A stretch of DNA of 64,000 nucleotides from Terricaulis silvestris. GTDB taxonomy: Bacteria > Pseudomonadota > Alphaproteobacteria > Caulobacterales > Aquidulcibacteraceae. The stretch covers positions 2,692,501 through 2,756,500 of the forward strand of contig NZ_CP047045.1 in the NCBI RefSeq assembly GCF_009792355.1, in the 5' to 3' direction. Below the pieces are notes generated by a model. The model was not told the origin of the DNA, made no database searches, and saw only the letters and a program-made list of their open reading frames with translations. Shown one piece after another: positions 7,801-15,788 of the stretch; positions within the stretch are counted from its first letter, which is position 1, and every line of letters starts with the position of its first letter. The position numbers were made by a program, and so were the translations under genes.

Positions 7801-8598
7801 ATGGCGCGCATCATTCCGCTGTGGCGATCCCCGGAGGTCAGCGTTCACCGCTTCGATCATCCGGTGGAGCATGAGGATCAGCCGTACGAGGAGGTCGCCG
7901 GCGCGTTCAGGGCGAGCTTCGTGGAGTCCGGAACGTTCGATCTGCACGTCAGCGGCGGCAGCTGGCGCGTTAATCCGGGCGACGTGATGCTGAGCCATCC
8001 GGGCATGCGGTTTAGTGCTAGTTTTCAAGGCAAAGGCTTTAGCGACACGTGCCTTTCGCTGACGTATTTGGCGGCGAATGACGACGGTTTTGATGCGGCG
8101 CAATCGTGGGCCAAGCGCGCCGCGCCGGTGCGGATTGCGAGCAATCGCTTGCGCTATTTGCGCTGGGGCTTGCGGCGCGCGGTGGACGAAGGCGCGCCGA
8201 TGCTGGCGGAATATTGCGCGACGGCGGTGTTTGCGGATGAGGCGAGCACGTCGCCAGCCGCGCTGTTCAGTGAGCATAAGTTCGCGTGGTACGCCGAGCG
8301 CGTGCATTTCGTGCGCGAGCGGCTGGATGCGGAATTTGCGGGCGAATTCAGCGTGTCCGCGCTGGCGCGTTCGGTCGGCATGAGCATGTTTCATTTCAGC
8401 CGCGTGTTCACCGAGCTGGTCGGCATGCCGCCGTACCAGTATTTGTTGCGCGCGCGGTTGAAGGCGGCGCGGGCGATGTTGCGCGATGGGCGCAGCGTCA
8501 CTGACACGTGTTTTGCCTGTGGCTTCAGCAATTTGAGCCATTTCAGCCGTAGCTTCGCGCGGCGTTATGGGCATACGCCGTCTCGGGTTACCGCCTGA
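7801..8598 (+). CDS. AraC-family transcriptional regulator
   Basis: The 265-residue protein has an N-terminal cupin-like ligand-binding half (about residues 20-130, with an NPGDVML motif) and a C-terminal AraC double helix-turn-helix (about 165-265). The second HTH shows the diagnostic pattern CGFSNLSHFSRSFARRYGHTP. It would bind a small molecule and activate or repress a nearby promoter. The start at the ATG of 7801 is preferred over upstream in-frame GTG/ATG codons because the earlier residues look non-conserved; no strong ribosome-binding site is visible. It faces the beta-helix gene across about 96 bases, so that gene is the most likely target (inference). Confidence 0.9.
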   Translation: MARIIPLWRSPEVSVHRFDHPVEHEDQPYEEVAGAFRASFVESGTFDLHVSGGSWRVNPGDVMLSHPGMRFSASFQGKGFSDTCLSLTYLAANDDGFDAAQSWAKRAAPVRIASNRLRYLRWGLRRAVDEGAPMLAEYCATAVFADEASTSPAALFSEHKFAWYAERVHFVRERLDAEFAGEFSVSALARSVGMSMFHFSRVFTELVGMPPYQYLLRARLKAARAMLRDGRSVTDTCFACGFSNLSHFSRSFARRYGHTPSRVTA

Positions 8599-8672
8599 AA
8601 TTCGCAAGATAGTGCAAGCGGCGCGGCGGGCCGTTTGCGAGACTCTTCGTTTGATTTTCGACGAGGATTCAC

Positions 8673-9131
8673 ATGGACATTCGAATGCCCCTGCTCGCTG
8701 TCGCGCTCAGCGCCTGTGCGACGACGGCGCCGCCGACCAGTTTGGAGGCCGATCGGCTTACCGTCGCGGCGCTCGACACGGCGTATCAGGCCGCTGTCGA
8801 GCGCAACGATGCGGACGCGATGGCGAACATTCTGCACGAGGACATGATCTTGGTGGTTGGCGCGGGGACTGTGTACACGCGCGAGGATCTGCTGCGTTCG
8901 GCGCGCGAGCAGGAGTTGATCTACGAGCATCAGGTCGAGGACGAAGGCACGCAGACGGTGCGGATGTACGGGCCGAACACGGCGATCGTGACGGCGCGGT
9001 TGTGGCTCAAGGGCACGCAGCAAGGCGGCGCGTTCGATCAGCGGCTTTGGTTCAGCGATACGTATGTGCGCACGCCGGAAGGTTGGCGTTATGCGTTTGG
9101 CCAAGCGTCGCGCGCGCTGCCGCCAAGCTGA
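8673..9131 (+). CDS. SnoaL/DUF4440-like (NTF2-fold) lipoprotein
   Basis: The 152-residue product has a short signal with lipobox LSAC (Cys at about residue 15) followed by an NTF2-like domain of the DUF4440 type. Features are the helix with AYQAAVERNDADAMANIL, a strand-loop with H-x-DM, and the C-terminal WRYAFGQAS strand. NTF2-like pockets host many small-molecule functions, so the reaction is not known. A GAGG motif lies about 7 bases upstream of the ATG. It lies 74 bases after the AraC gene on the same strand and may be co-transcribed with it. The 3' side runs into the hairpin-rich non-coding block. Confidence 0.8.
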   Translation: MDIRMPLLAVALSACATTAPPTSLEADRLTVAALDTAYQAAVERNDADAMANILHEDMILVVGAGTVYTREDLLRSAREQELIYEHQVEDEGTQTVRMYGPNTAIVTARLWLKGTQQGGAFDQRLWFSDTYVRTPEGWRYAFGQASRALPPS

Positions 9132-9656
9132 GGCGCAACCGCTTCTCGTTTTTGGCTCTCCGCTTGGAGAGCCGGGGACGCGGGAGTGCGCGGCGCAAAG
9201 AGAGGCGCCGTTGGTTCGGCGCTTTATGACGGGCAAGCCCGCGTCCCCGCAGCTCGCTTTTCATCGGGACGGCACAAGGAGGTGTTTCACTCCTCTGGAC
9301 GTTCCCCGATGGCGTGCGGGCCGGTCCTGCGGGACGGTCCCCGGTGCTTTCCTCGCGGTTTTGATCCCGCGGGCTTCTGCGGCCGCTGCGATACGCCAGG
9401 CTTATGAGGCTCGTTTTCGCCCTCAGGACCTTGGCGCCTTCTCTCGATGGTCTGAGAGAAACGTCGGCGCACCACGCTCAACTGCGACGCTCTCGTATTG
9501 GTTTAGCAGGTGGCCAACTGCTCTCCGCGAAAGCGTTGCGGCGAGTGTAACGGCGGTGTGGGATCGGTCGGATAGATTTTGGGGTGGTGTTGATGGGATT
9601 GGAGTTTCGGCGGGAACGTGCGGGATAGACAGATGCCTTATCCCCCGTTTCAGCCT
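9132..9656. other. Non-coding block with a chain of imperfect hairpins
   Basis: No convincing gene is found in these 525 bases; open frames on both strands have unlikely, Arg/Pro-rich composition. Bases 9154-9470 hold successive inverted repeats: 9154-9173; 9174-9184 with 9238-9248 enclosing 9205-9222; 9262-9311; 9324-9335; 9354-9371; 9394-9436; and 9433-9470. The last two share bases and are therefore mutually exclusive pairings. Most arms contain compensating mismatches. This may be a structured RNA or a composite palindromic repeat; it matched no RNA family I can recognise (not tmRNA, SRP RNA or 6S RNA). The strand is undetermined. Confidence 0.5.
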
Positions 9657-10118
9657 TCATTCCTTGGCTCGCCTGGGGCGCTGTTTTGCGGAAATGGATT
9701 TGATGATGAGCTGATGTCGGCCCTGCTGAGACAACGGCGTTTTGGCTCGATCGAGCGCTACGGCTATCAAGGCTTCGACCTCCGGAATATCGAGCGTGTC
9801 AGCCGATTCAAGGGGAATGTTGCGTACGACGTTGCCGGAGCCTCGCAACAAGCGCTTTGGATCTGGCAACTTGGCGCCCTGCAGGAAGCAGAGACTGAGG
9901 CCCTTGGCCTGCGCGGCAAGTGAGAAAATGGCGTCACTCGCCTTTTCGTTGGGGCCATAGCCGATGACGAAGAAATTGTAGTTGTCGTACACGAGCTCCA
10001 ACGCCTGCGGAATTCGCTGCCGCATCTTAGCGCGCGCCGATCGAATCCGCTTCGCCATCTCTGGCGTGAACTTGGCGATGAATCCGGCGAGTTGCTTTTC
10101 AGGCGTCAGCGGCTTCAT
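9657..10118 (-). CDS. DUF1801-family protein
   Basis: The 153-residue cytoplasmic protein matches the YdhG/DUF1801 pattern: an N-terminal helix pair (KQLAGFIAKFTPEMAKRI), then a core containing YDNYNFFVIGYGP and a central strand/loop FLQGAKLPDPKRLLRG, and a C-terminal helix. Family members are small, widespread and of unclear biochemical role. A frizzled-like or iron-chaperone function has been suggested for relatives but cannot be supported here. The ATG at 10118 is used; an in-frame TTG lies 12 codons upstream. It lies 66 bases downstream of ftsA on the same strand, so it may be read from the ftsQA transcript. Confidence 0.8.
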   Translation of the reverse strand: MKPLTPEKQLAGFIAKFTPEMAKRIRSARAKMRQRIPQALELVYDNYNFFVIGYGPNEKASDAIFSLAAQAKGLSLCFLQGAKLPDPKRLLRGSGNVVRNIPLESADTLDIPEVEALIAVALDRAKTPLSQQGRHQLIIKSISAKQRPRRAKE

Positions 10119-10183
10119 GAAAAGCTCATTGCACCCGAAATCGGCCGAAGCCAATCGCTTTGAGCCATGAGCTGGCCGCGTGC

Positions 10184-11518
10184 TCAGAAATTATCGCGGA
10201 GCCAGTTCCACATGTCGTGGACGGCGTTCTTCACTGACGCGGCGGCCTGCGCGAGCGTGGGCTGGTAGTCGCCGTCGATGTCGTCGAGCGCGGGCGCGTC
10301 CAAACGTTGGCGCAGGAGGCCGGCGGCGTTGGCGTAGGCGGGGCCGGCTTCGCCGTGGTCGAAGCCGCAGAGTTCGAAGGGGCGGCCCAAGCGCACCGGC
10401 ATGCCGAGCGCTTCGACGGCGAGTTCGCGCACGCCGGGGATCATGGCGCCGCCGCCGACGATGACGGCGCGTTGCGGGCCGTTGGCGCCGGAGAAGCCTG
10501 CGCGTGAGAGGCGCTCGCGCACCATCAGCAGCATTTCGTAGAGGCGCGGGGTCAGCGTATCGGCGATGACGCCGCGCAAGGTGGTGGCGGCCTCGAGGCG
10601 GCCGTCTTGGCCGAGGCGCGGCGCAGCGACAGCTTCGCGTGGATCGCAGGCGTTGGTGAGCGCGCCAAAGTGCAGCTTCACGCGCTCAGCGGCGGCGAAG
10701 GTGGTTTGCAGTTTGGCGGCGAGATCGCGCGTCAAGCGCACGCCGCCGGCGGCGATGGTTTCGCAATGCACCAGGCCTTCGGCGGCGAAGGCTGCCACAC
10801 CGATCGAGCCCGCGCCCAAATCGATGACGAGTGCGCCCTCTTCGCGCTCTTCTTCGGTGAGCACGGCGAGGCCAGCGGCTTTGGGGCCAGCGATGATGTC
10901 TTCGACATCGGCGCCGGCTTGTCGGATGCAGGCTTTGAGCGCGTTCAGAGCTTCGGTCGGCGCGGTGACGACGCAGGCGTCAACGGCGACGAGCTTGCCG
11001 GGATGGCCGACGGGATCGTCGATGGCTTCGCCGTCGTCGATCGAATAGCGCAGCGGCTCGACGTGCAGGAAGGAGAGCTGCGGCGTCGGCATCGAGGCCA
11101 TCGCGGCGGTGAAGGCGTTCTCGACGTCGCGCGCGGTGATGATCGCGCCTTTGACGCGGGCGGCGCCGCGGACGATGCGCGAGCTGACGCCTGGGCCGGA
11201 ATACGACGCGACCACGCGGCGGATGGCGCTGCCGGCCATGAGCGACGCTTCTTCAAGGGCGACGTGAATCGCGCGGGCGCAGGCGTCGAAGTCGGCAGGC
11301 TTGCCGGAGGCGATGGCGGGCGCGGTCTGGTGGCCGACGCCGAGCACGCGCAATGGGCGATCCGGGTGCATGTCGAGCACGGGATCGCGGCGGGCGGCGA
11401 GGCAGACTGTTTTTGAGACGCCGACGTCGAGAACGGCGACGAGAGGCCCAACTTGTTGGTTCAGTTCGAGGACGTCCTCGTCGTCGCGCTCTTCGACGCG
11501 CTTAATTTGGGCGGCCAT
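10184..11518 (-). CDS. ftsA: Cell division protein FtsA
   Basis: Actin-like ATPase that tethers FtsZ filaments to the inner membrane. The 444-residue product shows the phosphate-1 motif (VLDVGVSKT) near residue 30, an SHS2/1C-type insertion with the FLHVEP strand, the phosphate-2 motif (VIDLGAGSIGVAAF) near 230 and the adenosine motif (VIVGGGAMIPG) near 360. The tail ends in an amphipathic helix (VKNAVHDMWNWLRDNF) that is the membrane-targeting sequence. Its ATG shares one base with the ftsQ stop (TAATG), so the two are translationally coupled. Unlike most dcw clusters, ftsZ does not follow; it lies about 7 kb away. Confidence 0.96.
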   Translation of the reverse strand: MAAQIKRVEERDDEDVLELNQQVGPLVAVLDVGVSKTVCLAARRDPVLDMHPDRPLRVLGVGHQTAPAIASGKPADFDACARAIHVALEEASLMAGSAIRRVVASYSGPGVSSRIVRGAARVKGAIITARDVENAFTAAMASMPTPQLSFLHVEPLRYSIDDGEAIDDPVGHPGKLVAVDACVVTAPTEALNALKACIRQAGADVEDIIAGPKAAGLAVLTEEEREEGALVIDLGAGSIGVAAFAAEGLVHCETIAAGGVRLTRDLAAKLQTTFAAAERVKLHFGALTNACDPREAVAAPRLGQDGRLEAATTLRGVIADTLTPRLYEMLLMVRERLSRAGFSGANGPQRAVIVGGGAMIPGVRELAVEALGMPVRLGRPFELCGFDHGEAGPAYANAAGLLRQRLDAPALDDIDGDYQPTLAQAAASVKNAVHDMWNWLRDNF

Positions 11519-12477
11519 TATACGCCCCCCATCAGCGGGCCGCCGGCGAGAGCGGGATGAACGCGGATGGCGAGACGGCCAGGCGCGCGCATGTCGATGC
11601 GGGTGACGGGGCGATCGAGCAGAGCGTGGTCGGTTTGGAGTTGTTCGAGTTGGGCGAGCGCTTCAGGCGCGCCCTCTTCCGGCAGCGCGACGGTGGCGCC
11701 GGAGGCAAGCTCGACATTCCAGCGGCGATCATTGACGCGCACGAGCGCTTCGAGACGCGCGCGCAGTTGCGGCAGGCTTTCGAGCGCGATCAGCAGCGGC
11801 TCGGCGGCGGGGCCGGCGCCAATTCCGACAACGAGCGGCAGATCGGCGTGATCGGCGGCGCGCTCTGCGAGCATGCGTTCGCCGTTGACGTCGATGACGG
11901 AGACTTCGCCGTCTTCCTGCCAGAGCGCGTATTCCTGACGGCGCTCGACTTCGACTTTGATCGCGTCGGGCCACAAGCGCCGCACGCGCGCGGAGGCGAC
12001 CCAATCGAGGCTTTCGACGCGGGCTTGGATTTCTGCGGGCTCGAGCGAGAGCACGGACTGGCGCCCTTCGGGCACGATCAGCGCGCGGATTTCGGCGGCG
12101 CGTGCAGCGGTGATGGCGGGCGCGCCTGGCATGGCGGCGACTTGCACATCGTCGATGGCGAAGCCGACATTGGCGGCGCCGGCGTCGGCGCTGCGGGCGA
12201 AGGCTTCGCTGGCGTCAAACAGAGATGAGCCGAGCCAGGCGGCGCCGGCGATGCCTGCGCCGAGGAAGAAGACGGCGCCGGTCAGCGCGAGGACGAGGCT
12301 TTTGCCGGTGACTTGCACGTCGTCGCCGGAGAGGCCACCGGACAGTTTGATGCGCGCGATGCGTGGCATGGATTCGTACGGCGACGGGCCGGACGGCATC
12401 TTCTTGCGGCGCTTCTTGCCGCGCTGCGGTTCTGGTTCGTAGCCGCGTCCGCCGCGGCGTGCTCTCACCGCGGCCAT
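11518..12477 (-). CDS. ftsQ: Cell division protein FtsQ
   Basis: Bitopic inner-membrane protein linking early and late divisome proteins. The 319-residue product has a basic cytoplasmic N-terminus, one transmembrane helix (about residues 65-90), a periplasmic POTRA domain followed by the FtsQ beta domain. Typical features are [19 protein letters not shown] and [11 protein letters not shown]. The ATG at 12477, which lies inside the end of ddl, is chosen because GGAGG sits about 8 bases upstream; a much longer open frame extends into ddl but is antisense-like sequence. It overlaps ddl by 13 bases and ftsA by one base, giving a ddl-ftsQ-ftsA translational chain. Confidence 0.95.
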   Translation of the reverse strand: MAAVRARRGGRGYEPEPQRGKKRRKKMPSGPSPYESMPRIARIKLSGGLSGDDVQVTGKSLVLALTGAVFFLGAGIAGAAWLGSSLFDASEAFARSADAGAANVGFAIDDVQVAAMPGAPAITAARAAEIRALIVPEGRQSVLSLEPAEIQARVESLDWVASARVRRLWPDAIKVEVERRQEYALWQEDGEVSVIDVNGERMLAERAADHADLPLVVGIGAGPAAEPLLIALESLPQLRARLEALVRVNDRRWNVELASGATVALPEEGAPEALAQLEQLQTDHALLDRPVTRIDMRAPGRLAIRVHPALAGGPLMGGV

Positions 12478-13385
12478 GATGCGTCCTCCAGGATCCAGGC
12501 GACGAGATCGTCGTAGGACATGCCGGCGTAAGCGGCTTGCTCGGGGGTGAGCGAGGTCGGCGTCATGCCGGGCTGGGTGTTGACTTCGAGGAGCGCGAGG
12601 CGATCGCGCTTGGGGTCGTAGCGGAAGTCGGCGCGGGTCACGCCGCGGCAGCCGAGCGCATGGTGCGCGGCTTCGGCAGCGCGCATGCATTGGTCGGCGA
12701 CGGTTTGGGGAATGTCGGCGGGGACGACGTGGCGCGAGCCGCCTTCGGCGTATTTGGCGTCGAAATCGTACCAATCGCCGTCGGAGGTGACGAATATCTC
12801 GGTGACGGCGAGCGCGCCGCGGCCGTGCATGACGGCGACGGTGAGCTCTTTGCCGTCGATGAATTCCTCGACCAGCACTTCTTCGCCGAAGGTCCAGTCG
12901 GGATCGAGCAATTGTTCGGGCGGGCGGTTGGCGCCTTCGCGGACGATGAAGATGCCGACGGAGGAGCCCTGCGCGTTGGGCTTCACGACGTACGGCGCCG
13001 GCATCGGATGCGCTTTCGCGGCGTCGAGCCGATGCATCAGCTTGCCGTTGGCGAGCGGGAGCCCTGCTTGCGCGAACACCGCCTTGGACTTGTCTTTGTC
13101 CATGGCGATCGCGGAGGCGAGCATGCTGGAATGGGTGTAGGGGAGCTTCAGATAGTCGAGCACGCCTTGGGTGCGGCCATCCTCGCCCCACTCGCCGTGG
13201 AGCGCGTTGAAGACAGCGTCAGGCGCCACGTCTTGGAGTTCGGCGATCCAGCCGGGATTTTGTGGGTCGATCTCGATGACGTCGTGGCCAAGGCGACGCA
13301 GCGCGTCAGCGCAGCCGCGGCCCGAGCTGAGGCTCACTGGCCTCTCAGGGCTCAAGCCCCCTAATAGCACCGCCACCCGGGCCAT
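12465..13385 (-). CDS. ddl: D-alanine--D-alanine ligase
   Basis: ATP-grasp enzyme that joins two D-Ala for the peptidoglycan pentapeptide. The 306-residue length is that of DdlB. Visible motifs are the N-terminal [11 protein letters not shown], the HGEWGEDG segment, the substrate loop PYTHSS, ATP-grasp lysines in the [14 protein letters not shown] region, and the Mg-binding end [15 protein letters not shown]. The start at 13385 is preferred because GAGG lies about 10 bases upstream; an upstream GTG extension of 13 codons is not family-like. It is the first gene of the ddl-ftsQ-ftsA unit and is preceded by a 300-base divergent region, so it likely has its own promoter rather than depending on murB. 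Confidence 0.95.
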   Translation of the reverse strand: MARVAVLLGGLSPERPVSLSSGRGCADALRRLGHDVIEIDPQNPGWIAELQDVAPDAVFNALHGEWGEDGRTQGVLDYLKLPYTHSSMLASAIAMDKDKSKAVFAQAGLPLANGKLMHRLDAAKAHPMPAPYVVKPNAQGSSVGIFIVREGANRPPEQLLDPDWTFGEEVLVEEFIDGKELTVAVMHGRGALAVTEIFVTSDGDWYDFDAKYAEGGSRHVVPADIPQTVADQCMRAAEAAHHALGCRGVTRADFRYDPKRDRLALLEVNTQPGMTPTSLTPEQAAYAGMSYDDLVAWILEDASWPR

Positions 13386-13685
13386 GCGTCTTGCCTCACC
13401 AACCAACACCACCCCAGCCGACACGCCTTTTCTGCGCTCGTTCCGAGAGTGTCATAATGAAACGCTTCCGGGTTAAGGCATGATGAGGGCGAACGCATTA
13501 GTTGCTGATTTTTATGGTAAATTCTGCGTTTAGCGAGATTGAGCGCGCTTAACCACGATGCGCACTTTAGCGCTCTGCGCCTTAAGTTTACGCGCACGCC
13601 GCCGAATTAGGCGCCTAAGTCCTAATCCACGCTAACGAACGCGCGTCCGGTTGCCGCCGTTTGGCGCGCCCGCACACAAAGGCGC
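13386..13685. promoter_or_regulatory. Divergent regulatory region between ddl and a TIR-like gene
   Basis: This 300-base stretch has no gene and is clearly more A+T-rich than its surroundings around 13450-13590. It must hold promoters for ddl (minus) and the TIR-like gene (plus). A perfect 12-base palindrome (TTAGGCGCCTAA, 13607-13618) lies about 70 bases upstream of the plus-strand ATG and is a candidate operator. Several scattered TTAA tetramers occur but none has the 7-base CtrA spacing. Confidence 0.5.
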
Positions 13686-14285
13686 ATGGCATCACGCATT
13701 CTGCTCGCACATCCTAATGGCGCGGCAACACAAGCGCGCGCGGTTACCGCCCAACTTGAGGCGCTCGGCTACGAGGTCGGCGCCCTGACCCCGCGGACGC
13801 GGCGGACGGGTGCGCAGAAGGTGGTCATGCTCTGGTCACGCGCGGCGTGGGGGACGCCTGCGCTGCGGGCGGCGGCGCGGAAGGCGCATGCGGCGGGGAA
13901 GCTTGTCTGCATTCGATTGGATTCCGCGCCGCCTCCCGTGCAAGGCGCGCGTGGGACAACGCTGAAGAAGGGCGTGGCGTGGCGGCGCTTGCTCAACGCT
14001 AAGGCGCGGCCGGCGGCAGTGGCGGCGAGCCGCCCTACTCGCGCGCGGATTTATACGGCGCGGGCCAAACGGGTGGCGCGACCGGCGGAAACGGTGGGGA
14101 CTGACATGCGGGTTTATTCGGAAAGCAGCAGCCGCGCGTTCGCGGTTGTGTTGGCGGTGTTGTTGGTGGGCGCGGTGGGGTTAGGTGTGGCGTACACGCG
14201 CTACCCGGCGGTGGCGTCGCCGATCGATCAGGCGGCGACCGCTGCGTACGCGCAAGCGAGCGAACTGGCGAAGCTCGCGCCTTAG
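13686..14285 (+). CDS. Membrane-anchored TIR-like/flavodoxin-like domain protein
   Basis: The 199-residue protein has an N-terminal alternating alpha/beta domain (about residues 3-110): strand ILLAHP, a helix of ALGYEV type, then VVMLWSRAAW and a helix followed by strand KLVCIRLDS, which is the order seen in TIR-like folds. A basic linker follows and then a single transmembrane helix (about 150-172) near the C-terminus. Whether a catalytic Glu for NADase activity exists is unclear from sequence alone. AAGG about 8 bases before the ATG supports the start. It is divergent from ddl. The family call is tentative; it could also be a degenerate Rossmann-like signalling domain. Confidence 0.5.
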   Translation: MASRILLAHPNGAATQARAVTAQLEALGYEVGALTPRTRRTGAQKVVMLWSRAAWGTPALRAAARKAHAAGKLVCIRLDSAPPPVQGARGTTLKKGVAWRRLLNAKARPAAVAASRPTRARIYTARAKRVARPAETVGTDMRVYSESSSRAFAVVLAVLLVGAVGLGVAYTRYPAVASPIDQAATAAYAQASELAKLAP

Positions 14286-14289
14286 GCGC

Positions 14290-14478
14290 TCACCACTTCT
14301 TCGGCTTGCGCTGCGCGACAGAGATGGCGAGCGCGCCGGCGCCGACGAGCGCTAGCGGTCCGATGATGGCTTGGCCTGTGCCGCCATCGTGGGCGCCATT
14401 GCGGATGACCGTGAGGAGCAACAAGCCGCCGATGGCGATGAAGAGCACGCCGAAGCCGATCTGGAAGAACTTCTTCAC
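14290..14478 (-). CDS. Small two-helix membrane protein
   Basis: The 62-residue product starts MKKFF and contains two hydrophobic helices (about residues 6-24 and 35-54) joined by a Gly/Asp-rich turn, ending in a basic tail. No named domain was recognised. It follows the cystathionine lyase gene by 6 bases on the same strand and its end is 4 bases from the end of the convergent TIR-like gene, so it is probably co-transcribed with the transsulfuration genes. Confidence 0.65.
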   Translation of the reverse strand: MKKFFQIGFGVLFIAIGGLLLLTVIRNGAHDGGTGQAIIGPLALVGAGALAISVAQRKPKKW

Positions 14479-14484
14479 GCGCGC

Positions 14485-15642
14485 TTAGCCCAGCGCTTCC
14501 TGGATGTCGGCGAGCAGGTCTTCGACGTCCTCGATGCCGACGGAGAAGCGGACGAGGCCGTCGCTCAGGCCGATCTGTTCGCGCAGGTGCGGCTCGACTG
14601 AGGCGTGCGTCATGATCGCGGGATGTTCGATCAGGCTTTCGACGCCACCGAGGGATTCCGCCAGCGAGAACAGTTTCACGCGTTCGAGGAAGCGGCGCGC
14701 GGGTTCGAGGCCGTCTTTGAAGTAAGCGGTGATCATGCCGCCATAGCCGCCGGTCATTTGCTTTTTGGCGATGGCATGCTGCGGGTGATCTTCGCGGCCA
14801 GGATAGACGACGCGCTCGATTTGCTTCTGCTCAGCGAGGAAGTCGGCGATCTTCGCGGCGTTCTCGCAGTGGCGCTGCAGGCGAATGTGCAGCGTCTTGG
14901 TGGAACGCAGCAGCAGGAAGCTGTCCCACGGCGCAGACACGGCGCCGACGGCGTTTTGCGTGAAGCGGAGGCGTTGGGCGAGATCGTCGTCGTTGCAAAT
15001 GAGCGCACCGCCGATCACGTCGGAATGGCCGCCGATGTATTTGGTGCAGGAATGGCTGACTATGTCGGCGCCGAGCGCGAGCGGATTGGTGAGCACTGGC
15101 GTGGCGAAGGTGTTGTCGACGGCGGTGAGCGCGCCTTTGGTTTTGGCCAGGCGCGCGACGGCGGCGATGTCGATGACCTTCAGAAGCGGATTGGTTGGCG
15201 TTTCGAGCCAAACCAACTTGGTTTTCGAGGTGAACGCGGATTCGGTGGCGTTCATGTCGGTCATGTCGGCGCGGGTGTAGGTGATGCCGAACTGCTTGAA
15301 GACCTTGTCGTACTGGCGATAGGTGCCGCCATAGACGTCGTCGGACAGCACAACGTGATCGCCGGCTGACAGCAAGTGAATGCACGCCGCTTGCGCAGCG
15401 AGGCCAGAGGCGAACATCAAGCCGTGACGCCCCCCTTCGAGCGACGCGAGATTGGCTTCGAGCGCCTTGCGCGTTGGATTCGATGAGCGCGCGTAATCGT
15501 AATCGTCGATGATCACGCCCGGGCTTTGCTGGATGTAGGTCGAGTTTTGATAAACCGGCGTCATGATGGCGCCGGTGCTTGGGTCGGGTTGCTGGCCGGC
15601 GTGGATGCAGCGCGTGCCGAAGCGTTTGTTGTCGTAATGCAT
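14485..15642 (-). CDS. Cystathionine gamma-lyase/gamma-synthase family PLP enzyme
   Basis: Fold-type I PLP enzyme of the Cys/Met metabolism family, 385 residues. The N-terminal RCIHAGQQPDPSTGAIM and PVYQNSTY segments, the YDYARSSNPTR substrate-binding region and the PLP lysine in SHSCTKYIGGHSDVIGG (Lys near residue 200) are diagnostic. It cleaves cystathionine to cysteine, 2-oxobutyrate and ammonia if a lyase, or makes cystathionine from an activated homoserine if a synthase. Because a cystathionine beta-synthase gene lies immediately upstream on the same strand, the lyase role in reverse transsulfuration (homocysteine to cysteine) is favoured, but sequence alone does not separate the two. 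A palindromic repeat separates the two genes. Confidence 0.9.
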   Translation of the reverse strand: MHYDNKRFGTRCIHAGQQPDPSTGAIMTPVYQNSTYIQQSPGVIIDDYDYARSSNPTRKALEANLASLEGGRHGLMFASGLAAQAACIHLLSAGDHVVLSDDVYGGTYRQYDKVFKQFGITYTRADMTDMNATESAFTSKTKLVWLETPTNPLLKVIDIAAVARLAKTKGALTAVDNTFATPVLTNPLALGADIVSHSCTKYIGGHSDVIGGALICNDDDLAQRLRFTQNAVGAVSAPWDSFLLLRSTKTLHIRLQRHCENAAKIADFLAEQKQIERVVYPGREDHPQHAIAKKQMTGGYGGMITAYFKDGLEPARRFLERVKLFSLAESLGGVESLIEHPAIMTHASVEPHLREQIGLSDGLVRFSVGIEDVEDLLADIQEALG

Positions 15643-15662
15643 GGGCGGGTCCTAAAAACCTT

Positions 15663-15768
15663 CGTCATTCCGGACGCGCGGAGCGCGATCCGGAACCCAG
15701 GGGGTCACAGAGCGGAGTGTTTGCCCCTGGGTTCCGGGCTCTCCGCTTCGCGGAGCCCCGGAATGACG
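15663..15768. repeat. Nested palindromic intergenic element
   Basis: The outer arms CGTCATTCCGG (15663-15673) and CCGGAATGACG (15758-15768) are perfect inverted repeats. Inside are a second arm pair (GGAACCCAGGGG-type against CCCCTGGGTTCC) and two small GC hairpins. Elements with these ends are common between genes of alphaproteobacteria. It sits between the CBS and CGL genes. Confidence 0.75.
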
Positions 15769-15788
15769 AGCGGGGGCGAACTTTGAGT

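Noticed and set aside
7705-8607. Upstream extension of the beta-helix protein frame
   Set aside because: It runs antisense through the AraC gene; the Tat-like signal starts at 7704, so the extension is shadow.
9064-9714. Plus-strand open frame across the hairpin region
   Set aside because: Composition is unlike real proteins of the window and it overlaps the DUF4440 gene in another frame; kept as non-coding.
12478-13191. Upstream extension of the ftsQ frame inside ddl
   Set aside because: Arg-rich, low-complexity product overlapping ddl; a GGAGG and FtsQ-like start at 12477 decide.
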